A DNA stretch of 64,000 bases from Streptomyces sp. NBC_01754 (lineage in GTDB: Bacteria > Actinomycetota > Actinomycetes > Streptomycetales > Streptomycetaceae), in NCBI RefSeq assembly GCF_035918015.1, contig NZ_CP109132.1, positions 2,418,001 to 2,482,000 of the forward strand, written 5' to 3'. The notes under the pieces were generated by a model, which was not told the origin of the DNA, searched no databases, and was given only the letters and a program-made list of their open reading frames with translations. The position numbers and the translations under genes were made by a program. Below are positions 44,740-54,419 of the stretch, piece by piece; positions within the stretch are counted from its first letter, which is position 1; each line of letters starts with the position of its first letter.

Positions 44740-45345
44740 ATGAACGACCGCATGGTGTGGATCGACTGCGAGATGACCGGGCTCTCGCTGACGGACGACG
44801 CACTCATCGAGGTGGCCGCACTGGTCACCGACTCGGAACTGAACGTGCTCGGCGACGGGGTGGACATCGTGATCCGCCCGCCGGACGCGGCCCTGGAGAC
44901 CATGCCCGAGGTGGTGCGGCAGATGCACACCGCCTCGGGCCTCCTCGACGTGCTCGCCGGGGGCACGACGCCGGCGGACGCCGAGGAGCGGGTCCTGGCC
45001 TACGTGCGCGAGCACGTGAAGGAGCCGGGCAAGGCCCCGCTGTGCGGAAACTCGGTCGGTACCGACCGTGGCTTCCTCGCGCGGGACATGCCGTCGCTGG
45101 AGAGCTTCCTCCACTACCGGATCGTCGATGTGTCCTCGGTCAAGGAACTGGCGCGCCGCTGGTACCCGAGGGCGTACTTCAACAGTCCGGAGAAGAACGG
45201 CAACCACCGGGCCCTGGCCGACATCCGCGACTCCATCACGGAGCTGCGGTACTACCGGGACGCGGTCTTCGTCCCGCAGCCCGGTCCGGACTCGGCCCGC
45301 GCCAAGGAGATCGCGGCGCGCCACACACGCCCCACCGCGCAGTAG
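44740..45345 (+). CDS. orn: Oligoribonuclease
   Basis: 201 residues from ATG 44740; a GTG at 44731 is in frame but the family begins [15 protein letters not shown]. It is a DEDDh 3'-5' exonuclease that degrades di- to oligoribonucleotides, including the c-di-GMP product pGp[27 protein letters not shown] and [20 protein letters not shown] supply the DEDDh residues. It is tightly downstream of adpA, an arrangement conserved in Streptomyces, so the two are probably partly co-transcribed. Confidence 0.94.
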   Translation: MNDRMVWIDCEMTGLSLTDDALIEVAALVTDSELNVLGDGVDIVIRPPDAALETMPEVVRQMHTASGLLDVLAGGTTPADAEERVLAYVREHVKEPGKAPLCGNSVGTDRGFLARDMPSLESFLHYRIVDVSSVKELARRWYPRAYFNSPEKNGNHRALADIRDSITELRYYRDAVFVPQPGPDSARAKEIAARHTRPTAQ

Positions 45346-45470
45346 CCTCTCCCTCCCTGGTCACGGCACTTTTCCGGTCCGTGGCCGGGTCCGGAGGAAT
45401 AGGTGCGCGAGCACCCTCCCGGACCCTGTACACTTTTTCTCGTCCGGTCGGAAACGAACCGGGCGCCATG

Positions 45471-45543
45471 GTGGGTATAGCTCAGCTGGTAGAGCACCTG
45501 GTTGTGGTCCAGGATGTCGCGGGTTCAAGTCCCGTTACTCACC
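45471..45543 (+). tRNA. tRNA-His (anticodon GTG)
   Basis: The cloverleaf folds fully: acceptor GTGGGTA with TACTCAC (one G-T pair), anticodon stem CCTGG/CCAGG and loop TTGTGGT with anticodon GTG (45504-45506), T arm GCGGGTTCAAGTCCCGT. Base 45470 is G and discriminator 45543 is C, the G-1:C73 pair that marks tRNA-His. No CCA is encoded. A decayed integrase gene begins 113 bp downstream, so the 3' half is the probable attachment site. Confidence 0.96.
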
Positions 45544-45552
45544 CTCTTCAGG

Positions 45553-45590
45553 GAAGCCCCTGACCTGCGGATACGCAGGTCAGGGGCTTC
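45553..45590 (+). terminator. Terminator of tRNA-His
   Basis: Perfect 17-bp arms GAAGCCCCTGACCTGCG (45553-45569) and complement (45574-45590), GATA loop, then TTCGTTCT. Confidence 0.92.
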
Positions 45591-45655
45591 TTCGTTCTCC
45601 GGGCTGGCCAAACCACGGCCAAACGCGGCCGGATTTTCGACTCAGCGTGCGACCC

Positions 45656-47503
45656 ATGGCAACGATCAGGAAGCGGGTCCGCAAGGACGGAACTGCGAGT
45701 TTCCAGGTCCGCTGGCTCCAGGGAGGGCGTGGCGGCTCATGGGAAGCCGAGAGGTTCGAGGACTTGGACCAGGCGGACGCGTTCAAGAGGCTCGTCGACG
45801 CCGACACGCAGCACTGGCCCTACGGCTGGATTCCAGGCCAGGGCTTCGTCGAGCCCGAACAGGACCCCAACGACGTGCTCCTGACCGACTGGGCTCGGCG
45901 CTACGTCGACCGCCTCACGGGTATCGACCCGCGGGCACGGGACGACTACCGGCGCGAGGTTGATCGCCACATCTCCCTCATGGCACACACCACTCGATCG
46001 GGACAGGTGATGCCGGCCACCATCGGGAATATCACCGCTGACGACGTTCAGGACTGGGTCCGACTTCAGGAGGCGGGCGAGCACGACCCGAAGTCAGGGC
46101 GGTGGGTCCGTCGACCGGCCTCGCCGAAGTCCACAGCCAATCGACACGGTCTGCTGTGGTGCATCGTGCAGTCGGCGATCGACGCCGATCCCCCACTGCG
46201 CACCAAGAACTGCTGCGCGAACACCCGCCTGCCTCGTGTCGACGACGGGACATCCGAGGAGATGGTCTTCCTGGAACAGGAGGAGTACCAATTCCTCCGC
46301 AAGCACCTCACCGACCCTGCAGCGCAAGACCTCGCCGACTGGTTGATCGGTACAGGCATGCTGTGGGGCGAGGCTACCGCCCTCCAGGTACAAGATCTTC
46401 GACTTGGCGGCCCTGGGCCGACAGTCAACGTCCAAAGGGCCTGGAAGAGGTCACCCAGGGGCGCGCAGTCCTCATTCTTCCTCGGGCCCCCGAAGACGAG
46501 GAAGGCGCGCCGTCTGGTCGCGCTCGCCCCGACGCAGGTGGACCTTGCCCGAAGGCTGACGCAGGGGAAGTCATCGGAGGCGTTCATCTTCCGCACGCCG
46601 ACGGGCAAGGCAGGGAGGCATTCCAACTTCTACAACCGGAAATGGATACCCGCGGTCGCTGCCGCGATGGAGACCGGCCTTCCCCGCCAACCTCGGATAC
46701 ACGACCTGCGGCACAGCCACGTCACCTGGTCGGTAGCCGCGAACATCCCTCTGCCGGCGATCCAGGCCCGGCCGGGTCATGAATCGCTCCAGACGACGAT
46801 CGACCGCTACGGGCACCTGGCCAGGTCGCTCGACTCAGACATCAGTGCTGCCGTGCAGGCTGCCATGGTCGGCAGCTCTTCGCCCGCTCGCGGTCTACGG
46901 CTGATCGGCGCTCAGATGCGCCTGCAGCCGTGCCGTCCGCTCACGCAGCGCCAGCCTTCCCGGAGCATTGCAGCCAGGAAGGCCGGCGGTGCGCGGCAGC
47001 CGTCAGTGAATGAGGAACCGCGCCGCGATGATCTGGACCGCGATGGCGCCGCCGGCGTAGGCGGCACCCTTCAGGATCTGAACCGCGAGCGCCCAGCGGA
47101 GGAAGCGCAGCCGGCACCGGACCTTGCGCCACGAGCCCCAGAAGGCATTGCCGCCGGGACCGTCCTTGCGCATCCAAGCAGCCTTGATCTTCCTGGCCGT
47201 ACGGGCCAGGTAAGCCCCATAATTCACCAGCACCACGGCCCAGACGATCGCGGGCGCAGCTCTGGGCGCAGCTGCAGCAGCGGTGACGTTCGGGCTTCTC
47301 CGGTGAGCCGGCTGCCCCACCAGTCTTCGCGGTTCCCCGAGACCGCCCTTGGGCGTCGAGGGTCGCGGAGTTCGGCTCTGCCGAGGATCTTGTGGGTGTC
47401 AGGCCGGACAGGAGTGGTGAGCGACGCCGGCCGCTTCCACACTGCTCTCCACCCAGCCTCGATCGGCACTGTCGGGATGGGACTGTCCCACAACGGCTGG
47501 TAG
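45656..47503 (+). pseudogene. Tyrosine-recombinase integrase, probably inactive
   Basis: Frame from ATG 45656. An N-terminal Arm-type domain (MATIRKRVRKDGTASFQVRW) and SAM-like core-binding domain precede the catalytic domain, ending near residue 415 (46900). HDLRH gives His349 and Arg352, RPGH His375 and RYGHL Tyr385. The first catalytic Arg, expected in GTGMRWGEA, is Leu236 here (GTGMLWGEA, codon 46361-46363). The frame then runs about 600 bp further to 47503 without family-like sequence and antisense to another open frame, which suggests the normal C-terminus and stop were lost by a frameshift. It lies just after tRNA-His in the usual integrase orientation. Confidence 0.75.
47003..47320 (-). 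CDS. Small basic protein with two hydrophobic segments, hypothetical
   Basis: 105 residues from GTG 47320, no clear Shine-Dalgarno. Two hydrophobic segments (AIVWAVVLVNYGAYLA near 23-38 and AYAGGAIAVQIIAARFLI at the C-terminus) flank a basic middle (ARKIKAAWMRK, WRKVRCRLRFLRW). This looks more protein-like than the opposite frame, which is the integrase read-through. It may belong to the lost element. No family recognised. Confidence 0.4.
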   Translation of the reverse strand: MGQPAHRRSPNVTAAAAAPRAAPAIVWAVVLVNYGAYLARTARKIKAAWMRKDGPGGNAFWGSWRKVRCRLRFLRWALAVQILKGAAYAGGAIAVQIIAARFLIH

Positions 47504-47577
47504 CGGGGGCTCCACGACCACAGCGAAACGGCCGACCGCCTTCCGCGACGGCCGTACGACACGGCAAGATCGCCGCC

Positions 47578-48609
47578 ATGAAGATTCTCGTACTCGGCGG
47601 CACCTGGTTCCTGGGATGGGCGGTCGCCCAGACCGCACTCGATCGCGGGTGGGAGGTGACGGTCTTCCACCGCGGCCGGTCCGGAACCGCGCCGGAGGGC
47701 GCCCGGACGGTCCACGGTGACCGCACCGTCGTCGCGGACCTGGTACGGCTGGCCGGCGAGGGCCCGTGGGACGCCGTGGTGGACACCTCCGCGTCCGAGA
47801 TGGCACCGCGCGATGTCCTCTCCGGCGCACGCGCCCTGGAACCGGTCGCAGGCCGGTACGTCTATGTCTCCACCGTGAACGCCTACCGTGGCTGGCCCGA
47901 CGAACCGCTGTCCGAGGACTCGGAGGTGCTGGACGGTCCACCGGACGCCGACTCCGACTTCGGGCGACTCCCCGAGGGGTGGGACGGGCCCGACTGGTAT
48001 TACGGCCGGCAGAAGGCGGGTGCCGAACGGGCCGCCACCACGACGTTCGGCGACGACCGGGCGGTCGTCCTGCGGCCGGGCGTCATCCTCGGGCCGGGTG
48101 AGTATGTCGGCCGACTTCCCTGGTGGCTCAACCGCGCTGCGCGCGGCGGCTCGATGCTCGCCCCGGGCGCTGCGGACAAGGGCATCCAGCCCATCGACGT
48201 GCGTGATGTGGCCGCGTTCGCGCTGGACCGGGCCGCCGCAGACCGCGGTGGTGCGTACAACTGCGTCGCGCCCATGGGCAGGAACACCATGGAGGACCTT
48301 CTGGCCTTCTGCCTCCTCGCCACGGGTGGCGACGCGCAGCTGGCCTGGGCGCCGGACAAGCTGCTCATGGACCACGGGGTGAAGCAGTGGACGGAGCTGC
48401 CGCTGTGGCGTACGCACGCCGGCGTGTGGCGGATCGAGTCCACGCGGGCGCAGGCGGCCGGGCTGGTGTGCCGACCGCTCGCGGACACCGTGGCTGACAC
48501 CTGGGCATGGCTCCGCGGCGGGGGTATGCCTGTCGAGCACCCCCGCTGGGCCGAGCACGGGATCACGCCGGAGAAGGAGGCTGTGGTCCTGGCCGCGCTC
48601 GGCCGGTAG
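47578..48609 (+). CDS. NAD-dependent epimerase/dehydratase-family (extended SDR) protein
   Basis: 343 residues from ATG 47578. Rossmann motif KILVLGGTWFLGWAVAQTAL, VVDTSASEM, YVSTVNAYRGW and WYYGRQKAGAERA (Tyr-x3-Lys replaced by YGRQK, a common extended/atypical SDR variant). VLRPGVILGPGEYVGRLPWW and a C-terminal substrate domain follow. Probable oxidoreductase or reductase of unknown substrate. It is convergent with the XRE-TPR gene (3-bp gap). Weak ribosome-binding site. No mobile-element features, so it may be a resident gene. Confidence 0.8.
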   Translation: MKILVLGGTWFLGWAVAQTALDRGWEVTVFHRGRSGTAPEGARTVHGDRTVVADLVRLAGEGPWDAVVDTSASEMAPRDVLSGARALEPVAGRYVYVSTVNAYRGWPDEPLSEDSEVLDGPPDADSDFGRLPEGWDGPDWYYGRQKAGAERAATTTFGDDRAVVLRPGVILGPGEYVGRLPWWLNRAARGGSMLAPGAADKGIQPIDVRDVAAFALDRAAADRGGAYNCVAPMGRNTMEDLLAFCLLATGGDAQLAWAPDKLLMDHGVKQWTELPLWRTHAGVWRIESTRAQAAGLVCRPLADTVADTWAWLRGGGMPVEHPRWAEHGITPEKEAVVLAALGR

Positions 48610-48612
48610 CGG

Positions 48613-49968
48613 TCAGGCTTCGATCGCGAGCGGGTTCGTGGCGCCGAGCCGGCGGGTCGGGGACATCGCGCTGAACGCCTCGATCTGATCGGCCAGTTCG
48701 AGTGCCGCAGGAGCGTCGCGGAACTCGGGCCGGGTCAGTTCGATCCGAGCCGCAGTCAGCCGCTCGAGCAAGCCGGAGCCCCGCCAGTTCGGCGGCACCT
48801 GGAAGACGGTCGTCAACGCCTCCTGAGCGCCCTCGACCTGATTGCGGAGCAACCGGGCACGGGCCAGGTCCACGGCCGCCGGTCCGGACACCGGGATCGA
48901 CTGCTCGTCGGCTGGGCGTGCGCGCATCAGGGAGAGTGCCCTCGCGGCGAACTCCTCCGCGCCCTCGGCGTTCCGCAGCAGCAGGCAGGTCGTCGCGTTG
49001 CTCATGGCCGTACGGGCGGCGTCGAAGGCGAACTCGCCGCCGATGTCGTCGTGCAGTTCGTCCCGGCGACCGCTGCTCTGGTCGAGCGCCTCGCGGATGG
49101 CCCGCTCGGCTTGGTCGTCGTGGCGCAGATGTCCGTGTGCGCGGGCCTCGATGGAGTAGAGGCGGCGACGGGCGGTGTCTCCCAGCCCGCCGAACTGCTG
49201 GCCCGTCTTCGCGAGCCGTACGGCCTCACCGGGACGACCGTCCCAGAACGCCAGGAAGGCCATCATCCCGTAGGCGTACGCCTGCACCGGTCCGTTGCCG
49301 ATGGTCTTGCCGTACTGCGCGGAGGACCGGGCAAAGGTGACGGCGGGAACCGATGCCCCCAGGTCGAAGGAGACCGCGGCAAGCATCGCGCTGGCCTGCG
49401 CCGCCGCGTAGTAGAGGCGCGTGTGCTGCTCGGGGGACCGAGTGCGTTCGAGTAGCACCTGCGCCTGGTTCAGCAGGTTGGTGGCGTTCCGGTAGACCTC
49501 GCCCGGGATCGTCTGGCCATACGTTCGCGCCAGCTGGACGAGGTCGTCATGGAGTTGGTCCAGGGTCATCTCGTCCAGGTGGAGCGCGGCGGCCTCTCCT
49601 GCGTGTGAGGCGGCGTCCCGAGCGGTCATCAGCAGTTCACTTTCGTCGAGCACAGGTGGGGCAGGGTCCCGAGCGGATCGCCCCGTCTCAAGATCCCGGA
49701 CGTCGGAGGCCGCGCCGAGCAGGTCTCCCACGGGCATCCGGAACATGCGTTCCAGCACCCGGGCAGTGGGGGCGTGAGGCGCCGTCTTGACTTCCCCGTG
49801 CTTGAGGAAGCGCTCGTAGTGACGCGCCACCGGAGCGGGGGCGACGTCGTGGCCCTCGCTCTTCAACTGCTCGGCAACACGGGTGTATGCGTCGCTGAAG
49901 GCCTGATGCGAGCGGATGCCCCGTCTCGTGGCCAGCAAGAACAGCACCGTGCGCCGCCCCTCGTCCAT
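48613..49968 (-). CDS. XRE-type regulator with TPR-like helical repeats
   Basis: 451 residues from ATG 49968, preceded by GGAGGGG at 4 nt. The N-terminal 75 residues resemble a divergent helix-turn-helix (ATRRGIRSHQAFSDAYTRVA and VARHYERFLKHGEVKTAPHA). The C-terminal ~320 residues are paired helices (LYYAAAQASAMLAAVSFDLG, AYAYGMMAFLAFWDGRPGEA, LYSIEARAHGHLRHDDQAER) as in Streptomyces regulators that sense peptides or small partners. It is divergent from the frameshifted 50171 gene. A 10-bp direct repeat 42 bp apart lies in the gap. Confidence 0.75.
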   Translation of the reverse strand: MDEGRRTVLFLLATRRGIRSHQAFSDAYTRVAEQLKSEGHDVAPAPVARHYERFLKHGEVKTAPHAPTARVLERMFRMPVGDLLGAASDVRDLETGRSARDPAPPVLDESELLMTARDAASHAGEAAALHLDEMTLDQLHDDLVQLARTYGQTIPGEVYRNATNLLNQAQVLLERTRSPEQHTRLYYAAAQASAMLAAVSFDLGASVPAVTFARSSAQYGKTIGNGPVQAYAYGMMAFLAFWDGRPGEAVRLAKTGQQFGGLGDTARRRLYSIEARAHGHLRHDDQAERAIREALDQSSGRRDELHDDIGGEFAFDAARTAMSNATTCLLLRNAEGAEEFAARALSLMRARPADEQSIPVSGPAAVDLARARLLRNQVEGAQEALTTVFQVPPNWRGSGLLERLTAARIELTRPEFRDAPAALELADQIEAFSAMSPTRRLGATNPLAIEA

Positions 49969-50049
49969 GTCCCCTCCACGAATTCGGTTCCCTCTCATGG
50001 GATACCGCAGTGGCCTCTCTACGGAAGTCCCCACAGCCACATGGTGGGA

Positions 50050-50101
50050 AGAAGTCATAGCCGCGTCATCGTGTCACTCGAAAGGTCAGTGAGAAGTCAT
50101 A
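50050..50101. repeat. 10-bp direct repeat, 42-bp period, in a divergent promoter region
   Basis: AGAAGTCATA occurs at 50050-50059 and 50092-50101, exactly 42 bp apart (four helical turns). A TCACT/AGTGA inverted repeat lies between them. Candidate binding sites for the XRE-TPR regulator. Confidence 0.45.
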
Positions 50102-50170
50102 CCCACGGCATAGTCACAACCACCCTCGTCGCACAACGCTAAGTGCCCGGACGACGACGAGGAGGAGTCA

Positions 50171-50520
50171 ATGAGTACGGCTACGGTGCCGAGCACGCCC
50201 CCTGCGGCCAGTAGAGGCTTAGCCGGCCGCGGAAACCTCCTGCGGCGCGGCAGCGGGCATCCAGCCTCGTCCGTCCTGGAAGCAACGTTCGACATCGCTC
50301 CGCGTGACGGGCGAGCAGCGGTTCCGGCGTCCGAAGCGCGGCGTGTGGGGGCCACGCGGCGCACCGCTCGGACCTACCTCGCCCACCACGGTGTGACCGG
50401 CATCGAGTTCCCGGTGGCACCCGGTACCGCCTCACCGCCACCGGCCTGGAGCCGCTTCCCGCCGAGGACGACGACGCGCCCGTGGCGTACGGGCATCCCC
50501 AATTGGCCCCGAAATCCTAG
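50171..50520 (+). pseudogene. Small regulator-like gene with a single frameshift
   Basis: Reading from ATG 50171 (Shine-Dalgarno GGAGG) gives MSTATVPSTPPAASRGLAGR and later VGATRRTARTYLAHHGVTGI. From about 50422 a different frame reads RYRLTATGLEPLPAEDDDAP and ends PQLAPKS at TAG 50518-50520. Joining the two gives a plausible ~115-residue protein; as it stands the first frame runs to 50554. A one-base change near 50410-50420 would explain this. Family uncertain: the first half slightly resembles the start of an RsbW-like ATPase, the second a winged-helix end. It lies immediately before the Tn3-type remnant. Confidence 0.5.
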
Positions 50521-50638
50521 CCCAGACACCAGGGAACAAGTAACCCGCCGGTAGGTTCTGAGACCCGTTTCCCGGTGGTGGGACGCCTCGTTGGACTGTC
50601 CGGGTGAATGCCTGGGAGGTCGACGACAAGGGGCGGGT

Positions 50639-53621
50639 GTGCGGCAGGAGTGGTCGCCGGAGGAGTTGCTGGCGAGCTGGACCCTGGTGGACGGCGACTG
50701 GAAGCTCGTGGCCAACAAGACCGGGCCGACGCGGCTCGGCTTCTGCCTGATGTTGAAGTTCTTCGAGATCGAGGCCCGGTTCCCGGAGTTCATCGAGGAG
50801 TTCCCTCAACCGGCGGTGGAGTACGTCGCGGGTCTGGTGAAGGTGCCGGCGGCGGAGCTGGCGAAGTACGACGTAGCGGGCGCGACGCGGCACCGCAGCC
50901 AGATCCGCGAGGCCCTGGGGTTCCGGCCGTCGACGGGTGCCGATGAGAAGTCGCTGACGGCGTGGCTGGCCGCGGAGGTGTGCCCGGTCGAGCTGGTGGA
51001 AGGCCGGCAGCGCGAGGCCCTGCTGGTGGAGTGCCGTACGCGGAAGATTGAGCCGCCGGGCCCGACCCGCATCGAGAAGGTCTTGGTCGCGGCGCGGGGC
51101 AGGTGGGAGAGAGCGTTCTGTGCCCGGACCATCGAGCGCCTGGGCGCGGTGGGCAGGGAGCAACTGCTGGCGCTGGTCGCGGAGGGGAACGACGAGGGCA
51201 CCGTGCTACTGGCCGCGCTCAAGCGTGACCCCGGGGCTGTCGGTCTGGACGCCCTGTTGATGGAGATCCTCAAGCTCACGTCGGTGCGGGAACTTGGGCT
51301 TCCGAGGGATTGTTCGCGGACTGTTCGGAGAAGCTGGTGGCCGCGTGGCGGGCGCGGGCGATCAAGATGTATCCGTCGGACTTCCGCGACACGAGCGAGG
51401 ACGTACGGGCCACGCTGCTCGCGGCGCTGTGCTGGTCGCGTCAGGCGGAGATCACCGATGCCCTGGTCGACCTGCTGATCGCCCTGGTCCACAGGATCAA
51501 CGCCCGTGCGGAGCGGCGGGTGGAGAAGCAGCTGACGGCGAGTTGAAGAAGGCCCGGGGTAAGGAGGGGGTCTTTTTCAAGCTGGCGGAGGCCGCGGTCG
51601 GCAAGCCGGACGAGGTCGTACGCCGGGCGCTATATCCGGTGGTTGGGGAGAAGACGCTCAAGGACCTGGTGGCCGAGGCGAAGGCGAACGAGAAGGTCTT
51701 CAAGGCGAAGGTCCGCACCACGCTGCGCTCTTCGTGCAGCTCGTACTACCGGCAGATGCTGCCGCCGCTGCTGAACACGCTGGGCTTCAAGTGCAACAAC
51801 ACGGCCCACCAGCCGGTGATGGACGCGATGAAGCTGCTGAAGAAGTACGCGGACGTCGACGGCAAGACCCTCTTCTACGCGGCCGGGGACGAGCCGCCGA
51901 TGGACGGCGTGGTGCGCAAGGACTGGCGCGAGGCGGTCGTCGACGACAAGAACAGGGTCGAGCGCATCCCGTACGAGCTGTGCGTCCTGGTCGCGCTGCG
52001 GGACGCGGTGCGCCGCCGCGAGATCTACGTCGAGGGCGCGGCCCGCTGGAAGAACCCGGAGGACGACCTGCCCGGCGACTCCGAGGTCACCCGCACCGTG
52101 CACTACGCCGCGATCCGACAGCCGCTGAACCCGCGCGCGTTCATCGCGGACCTGAAGAAGCGGATGACCGCGGGCCTGGATCAGCTGTCGGCATGCGCTC
52201 GCGGACGGCAGCGCGGGCGGGGTGAAGGTCACCACCCGCAAGGGCGAGCCGTGGATCACCGTGCCGAAGCTGGAGCCGCTGGCCGAACCCACCGGCCTGC
52301 AGACGCTCAAAGACGAGGTCATACGGCGCTGGGGAGTCCTCGATCTCCTGGACGTGCTGAAGAACGCCGACTTCATGACCGGCTTCACCGACGAGTTCTC
52401 CTCGGTCACCGCCTACGAGCGCATCGACCGCGACGTTCTTCAGCGCCGGCTCCTGCTGGCGCTGTTCGCGCTGGGCACGAACATGGGCATCCGCGCGATC
52501 GTGGCGACCGGCGAGCACGGCGAAAGCGAGGCCGCGCTGCGGCACGTACGCCGGCACTTCATCACCGTCGACAACCTCCGCGCCGCCATCACCCGCCTGG
52601 TGAACGGCACCTTCGCCGCCCGCGACGCCGGCTGGTGGGGCCGCGGCACGGCGTGCGCCTCGGACTCCAAGAAGTTCGGGTCCTGGTCCTCGAACTTCAT
52701 GACCGAGTACCACGCCCGGTACGGCGGCAACGGCGTGATGATCTACTGGCACGTCGAGCGGAAGAACGTCTGCATCTACTCCCAGCTCAAGTCCTGTTCG
52801 TCGTCCGAGGTCGCGGCGATGATCGAAGGACTCTTGCGGCACTGCACGGACGCCGAGATCGAGTCCCAGTACGTCGACACCCACGGCGCCTCGGTGGTCG
52901 GGTTCGCGTTCACCGAGCTGCTCAACTTCCGGCTGCTGCCCCGCTTGAGAACATCGGCAGCATCCGCCTGTACCGCCCGGATGACTCCCCGCCGGGCTGG
53001 CCGGCGCTCGGGGCCTCGCTTACGCGGCCGATCCGCTGGGAGCTGATCGAGCAGCAGTACGACCAGATGGTCAAGTACGCCACCGCACTCCGCCTCGGGA
53101 CAGCGGAGGCGGAGCAGGTGCTGCGCCGCTTCACCCGCGGCGGCCCCAAACACCCCACCTACCAGGCGCTCGAAGAGCTCGGCCGCGCCGTACGAACGGT
53201 CTTCGCCTGCGACTACCTCGCCAGCCCCGGCCTGCGCCGAGAGATCCACGGCGGGCTCCAGGTCGTGGAGAACTGGAACAGCGCGACCACCGTGCTCCAC
53301 TACGGCAAGGACGGCGCCCTGACCGGCCCGGACAAGGAACACGCCGAAACCTCGATGCTCGCCCTGCGCCTGCTCCAGTCCGCGCTCGTGCACGTCAACA
53401 TCCTGCTCGTACAGCAGATCCTGGCCGAACCGGCCTGGGCGAAGAAACTGAGCGACGAGGACCGGCGAGGGCTGACCGCGCTCTTCTGGTCCAACGTCAA
53501 CCCAGACGGCACGTTCCGCCTCGACATGGACAAGCGCCTCGACCTCGGCCTGCCCACCGGCGTGCCACGCCCCCGCACTTCGGCGGACACCGCCAACCGA
53601 TCCACCACGGAGACACGATGA
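50639..53621 (+). pseudogene. Tn3-family transposase broken by four frameshifts
   Basis: Starts at GTG 50639 (VRQEWSPEELLASWTLVDGD, the DUF4158 N-terminal domain). Homology continues through five segments in changing frames, switching near 51300, 51545, 52205 and 52945. The DDE core is readable: [11 protein letters not shown], then [20 protein letters not shown] and [20 protein letters not shown]. At 52944 CGCTTGAGAACATC replaces an expected CGCCTGAAGAACATC, a small deletion. The intact protein would be about 1000 residues. No complete tnpR resolvase is present. The element cannot transpose itself. Confidence 0.88.
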
Positions 53622-53869
53622 CGGAACTCACCGACCCGCGGAAGAACGAGGCCGCGTGGCCGACGCTCGACCTGGCCCGCGCCTACGCTGCCCGCGACCG
53701 CGCCGCGATCGTCGAACACCTCGCCCACCTTGACGACGTCCAGCTGAAGTTCGGCGGCGGCGTGCTCAGCAGCATGTACAACGACACCCGCGAGGTCCTG
53801 CGGGACACCGGGCGCCCGTGCAATCTGGCGTCCGTCGTACGGGAGGTCGACGCGACAAGTGAGGTGTGA
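53618..53869 (+). CDS. Small Tn3-associated hypothetical protein
   Basis: 83 residues. ATG 53618 overlaps the transposase stop (ATGA), so it was translationally coupled to it. Sequence [20 protein letters not shown], then [20 protein letters not shown]. Similar short frames commonly follow Streptomyces Tn3-type transposases. Helical, no domain recognised; accessory function unknown. Confidence 0.6.
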   Translation: MTELTDPRKNEAAWPTLDLARAYAARDRAAIVEHLAHLDDVQLKFGGGVLSSMYNDTREVLRDTGRPCNLASVVREVDATSEV

Positions 53870-53888
53870 GAGCTGCCCTTTCGGGGGT

Positions 53889-53913
53889 ATTGTTACACTA
53901 AGACCGTAACAAT
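53889..53913 (+). promoter_or_regulatory. Inverted repeat ATTGTTAC-N9-GTAACAAT (GntR operator candidate)
   Basis: Perfect 8-bp arms (53889-53896, 53906-53913) in an AT-rich patch 24 bp before the ATG of the operon ending in a YtrA-type GntR gene. The site probably overlaps the promoter and mediates autorepression. Confidence 0.65.
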
Positions 53914-53936
53914 CGCTTTGGCTGATCGGAGAGTCC

Positions 53937-54419
53937 ATGGCCTCCCAAGTCGACGGCATCCGTTCCCAATACCCTGATCGCAGGCGGATCGTCTTAGGTG
54001 CTAGCCCGTGGGTCGCCGCGGCGGTGGCCCAGATCGCCGTCTATGTGGCTGTCCGTAACCGGCTTCCCGACGAAGTGGTCTCCCACGTGGGATTTTCCGG
54101 GCCCGACGGCTTCATGGCACCCATCAAACTGGTCGCCATCACGGTCGCTGTGTACCTGGCCGAGGCAACCCTGTTCGGGTACCTGCTGATTCGTCGCCGG
54201 CAGACGACGGGGCAATACCGACTCGTCGCGGCCTGTGCATGGGGCGCGGCGTTGGGCGAGGGATACTTCCTCACCGCTTCCTTCGCCGCAAACGCCGGGC
54301 TGTCCAACCCGCGTGATCTCGATTTCCCCATGTCCGTGCACGGGCCGATCGCCATCGTCATCTGCCTGGCGGGCGCGGCTGTCGGAGTGGCTTTGGCGTG
54401 GAAGGCGGACCACCGATGA
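53937..54419 (+). CDS. Membrane protein in YtrA-type operon
   Basis: 160 residues, GGAGAG upstream of ATG 53937. Four predicted transmembrane helices (about 20-40, 60-83, 98-120, 135-155): ASPWVAAAVAQIAVYVAV, IKLVAITVAVYLAEATLFGY. The loop RNRLPDEVVSHVGFSGPDGF (about 40-59) is reminiscent of DUF1648-type proteins, which co-occur with GntR/YtrA regulators. TTA codon 20 (53994-53996). First gene of a three-gene operon; its stop overlaps the next ATG. Confidence 0.7.
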   Translation: MASQVDGIRSQYPDRRRIVLGASPWVAAAVAQIAVYVAVRNRLPDEVVSHVGFSGPDGFMAPIKLVAITVAVYLAEATLFGYLLIRRRQTTGQYRLVAACAWGAALGEGYFLTASFAANAGLSNPRDLDFPMSVHGPIAIVICLAGAAVGVALAWKADHR

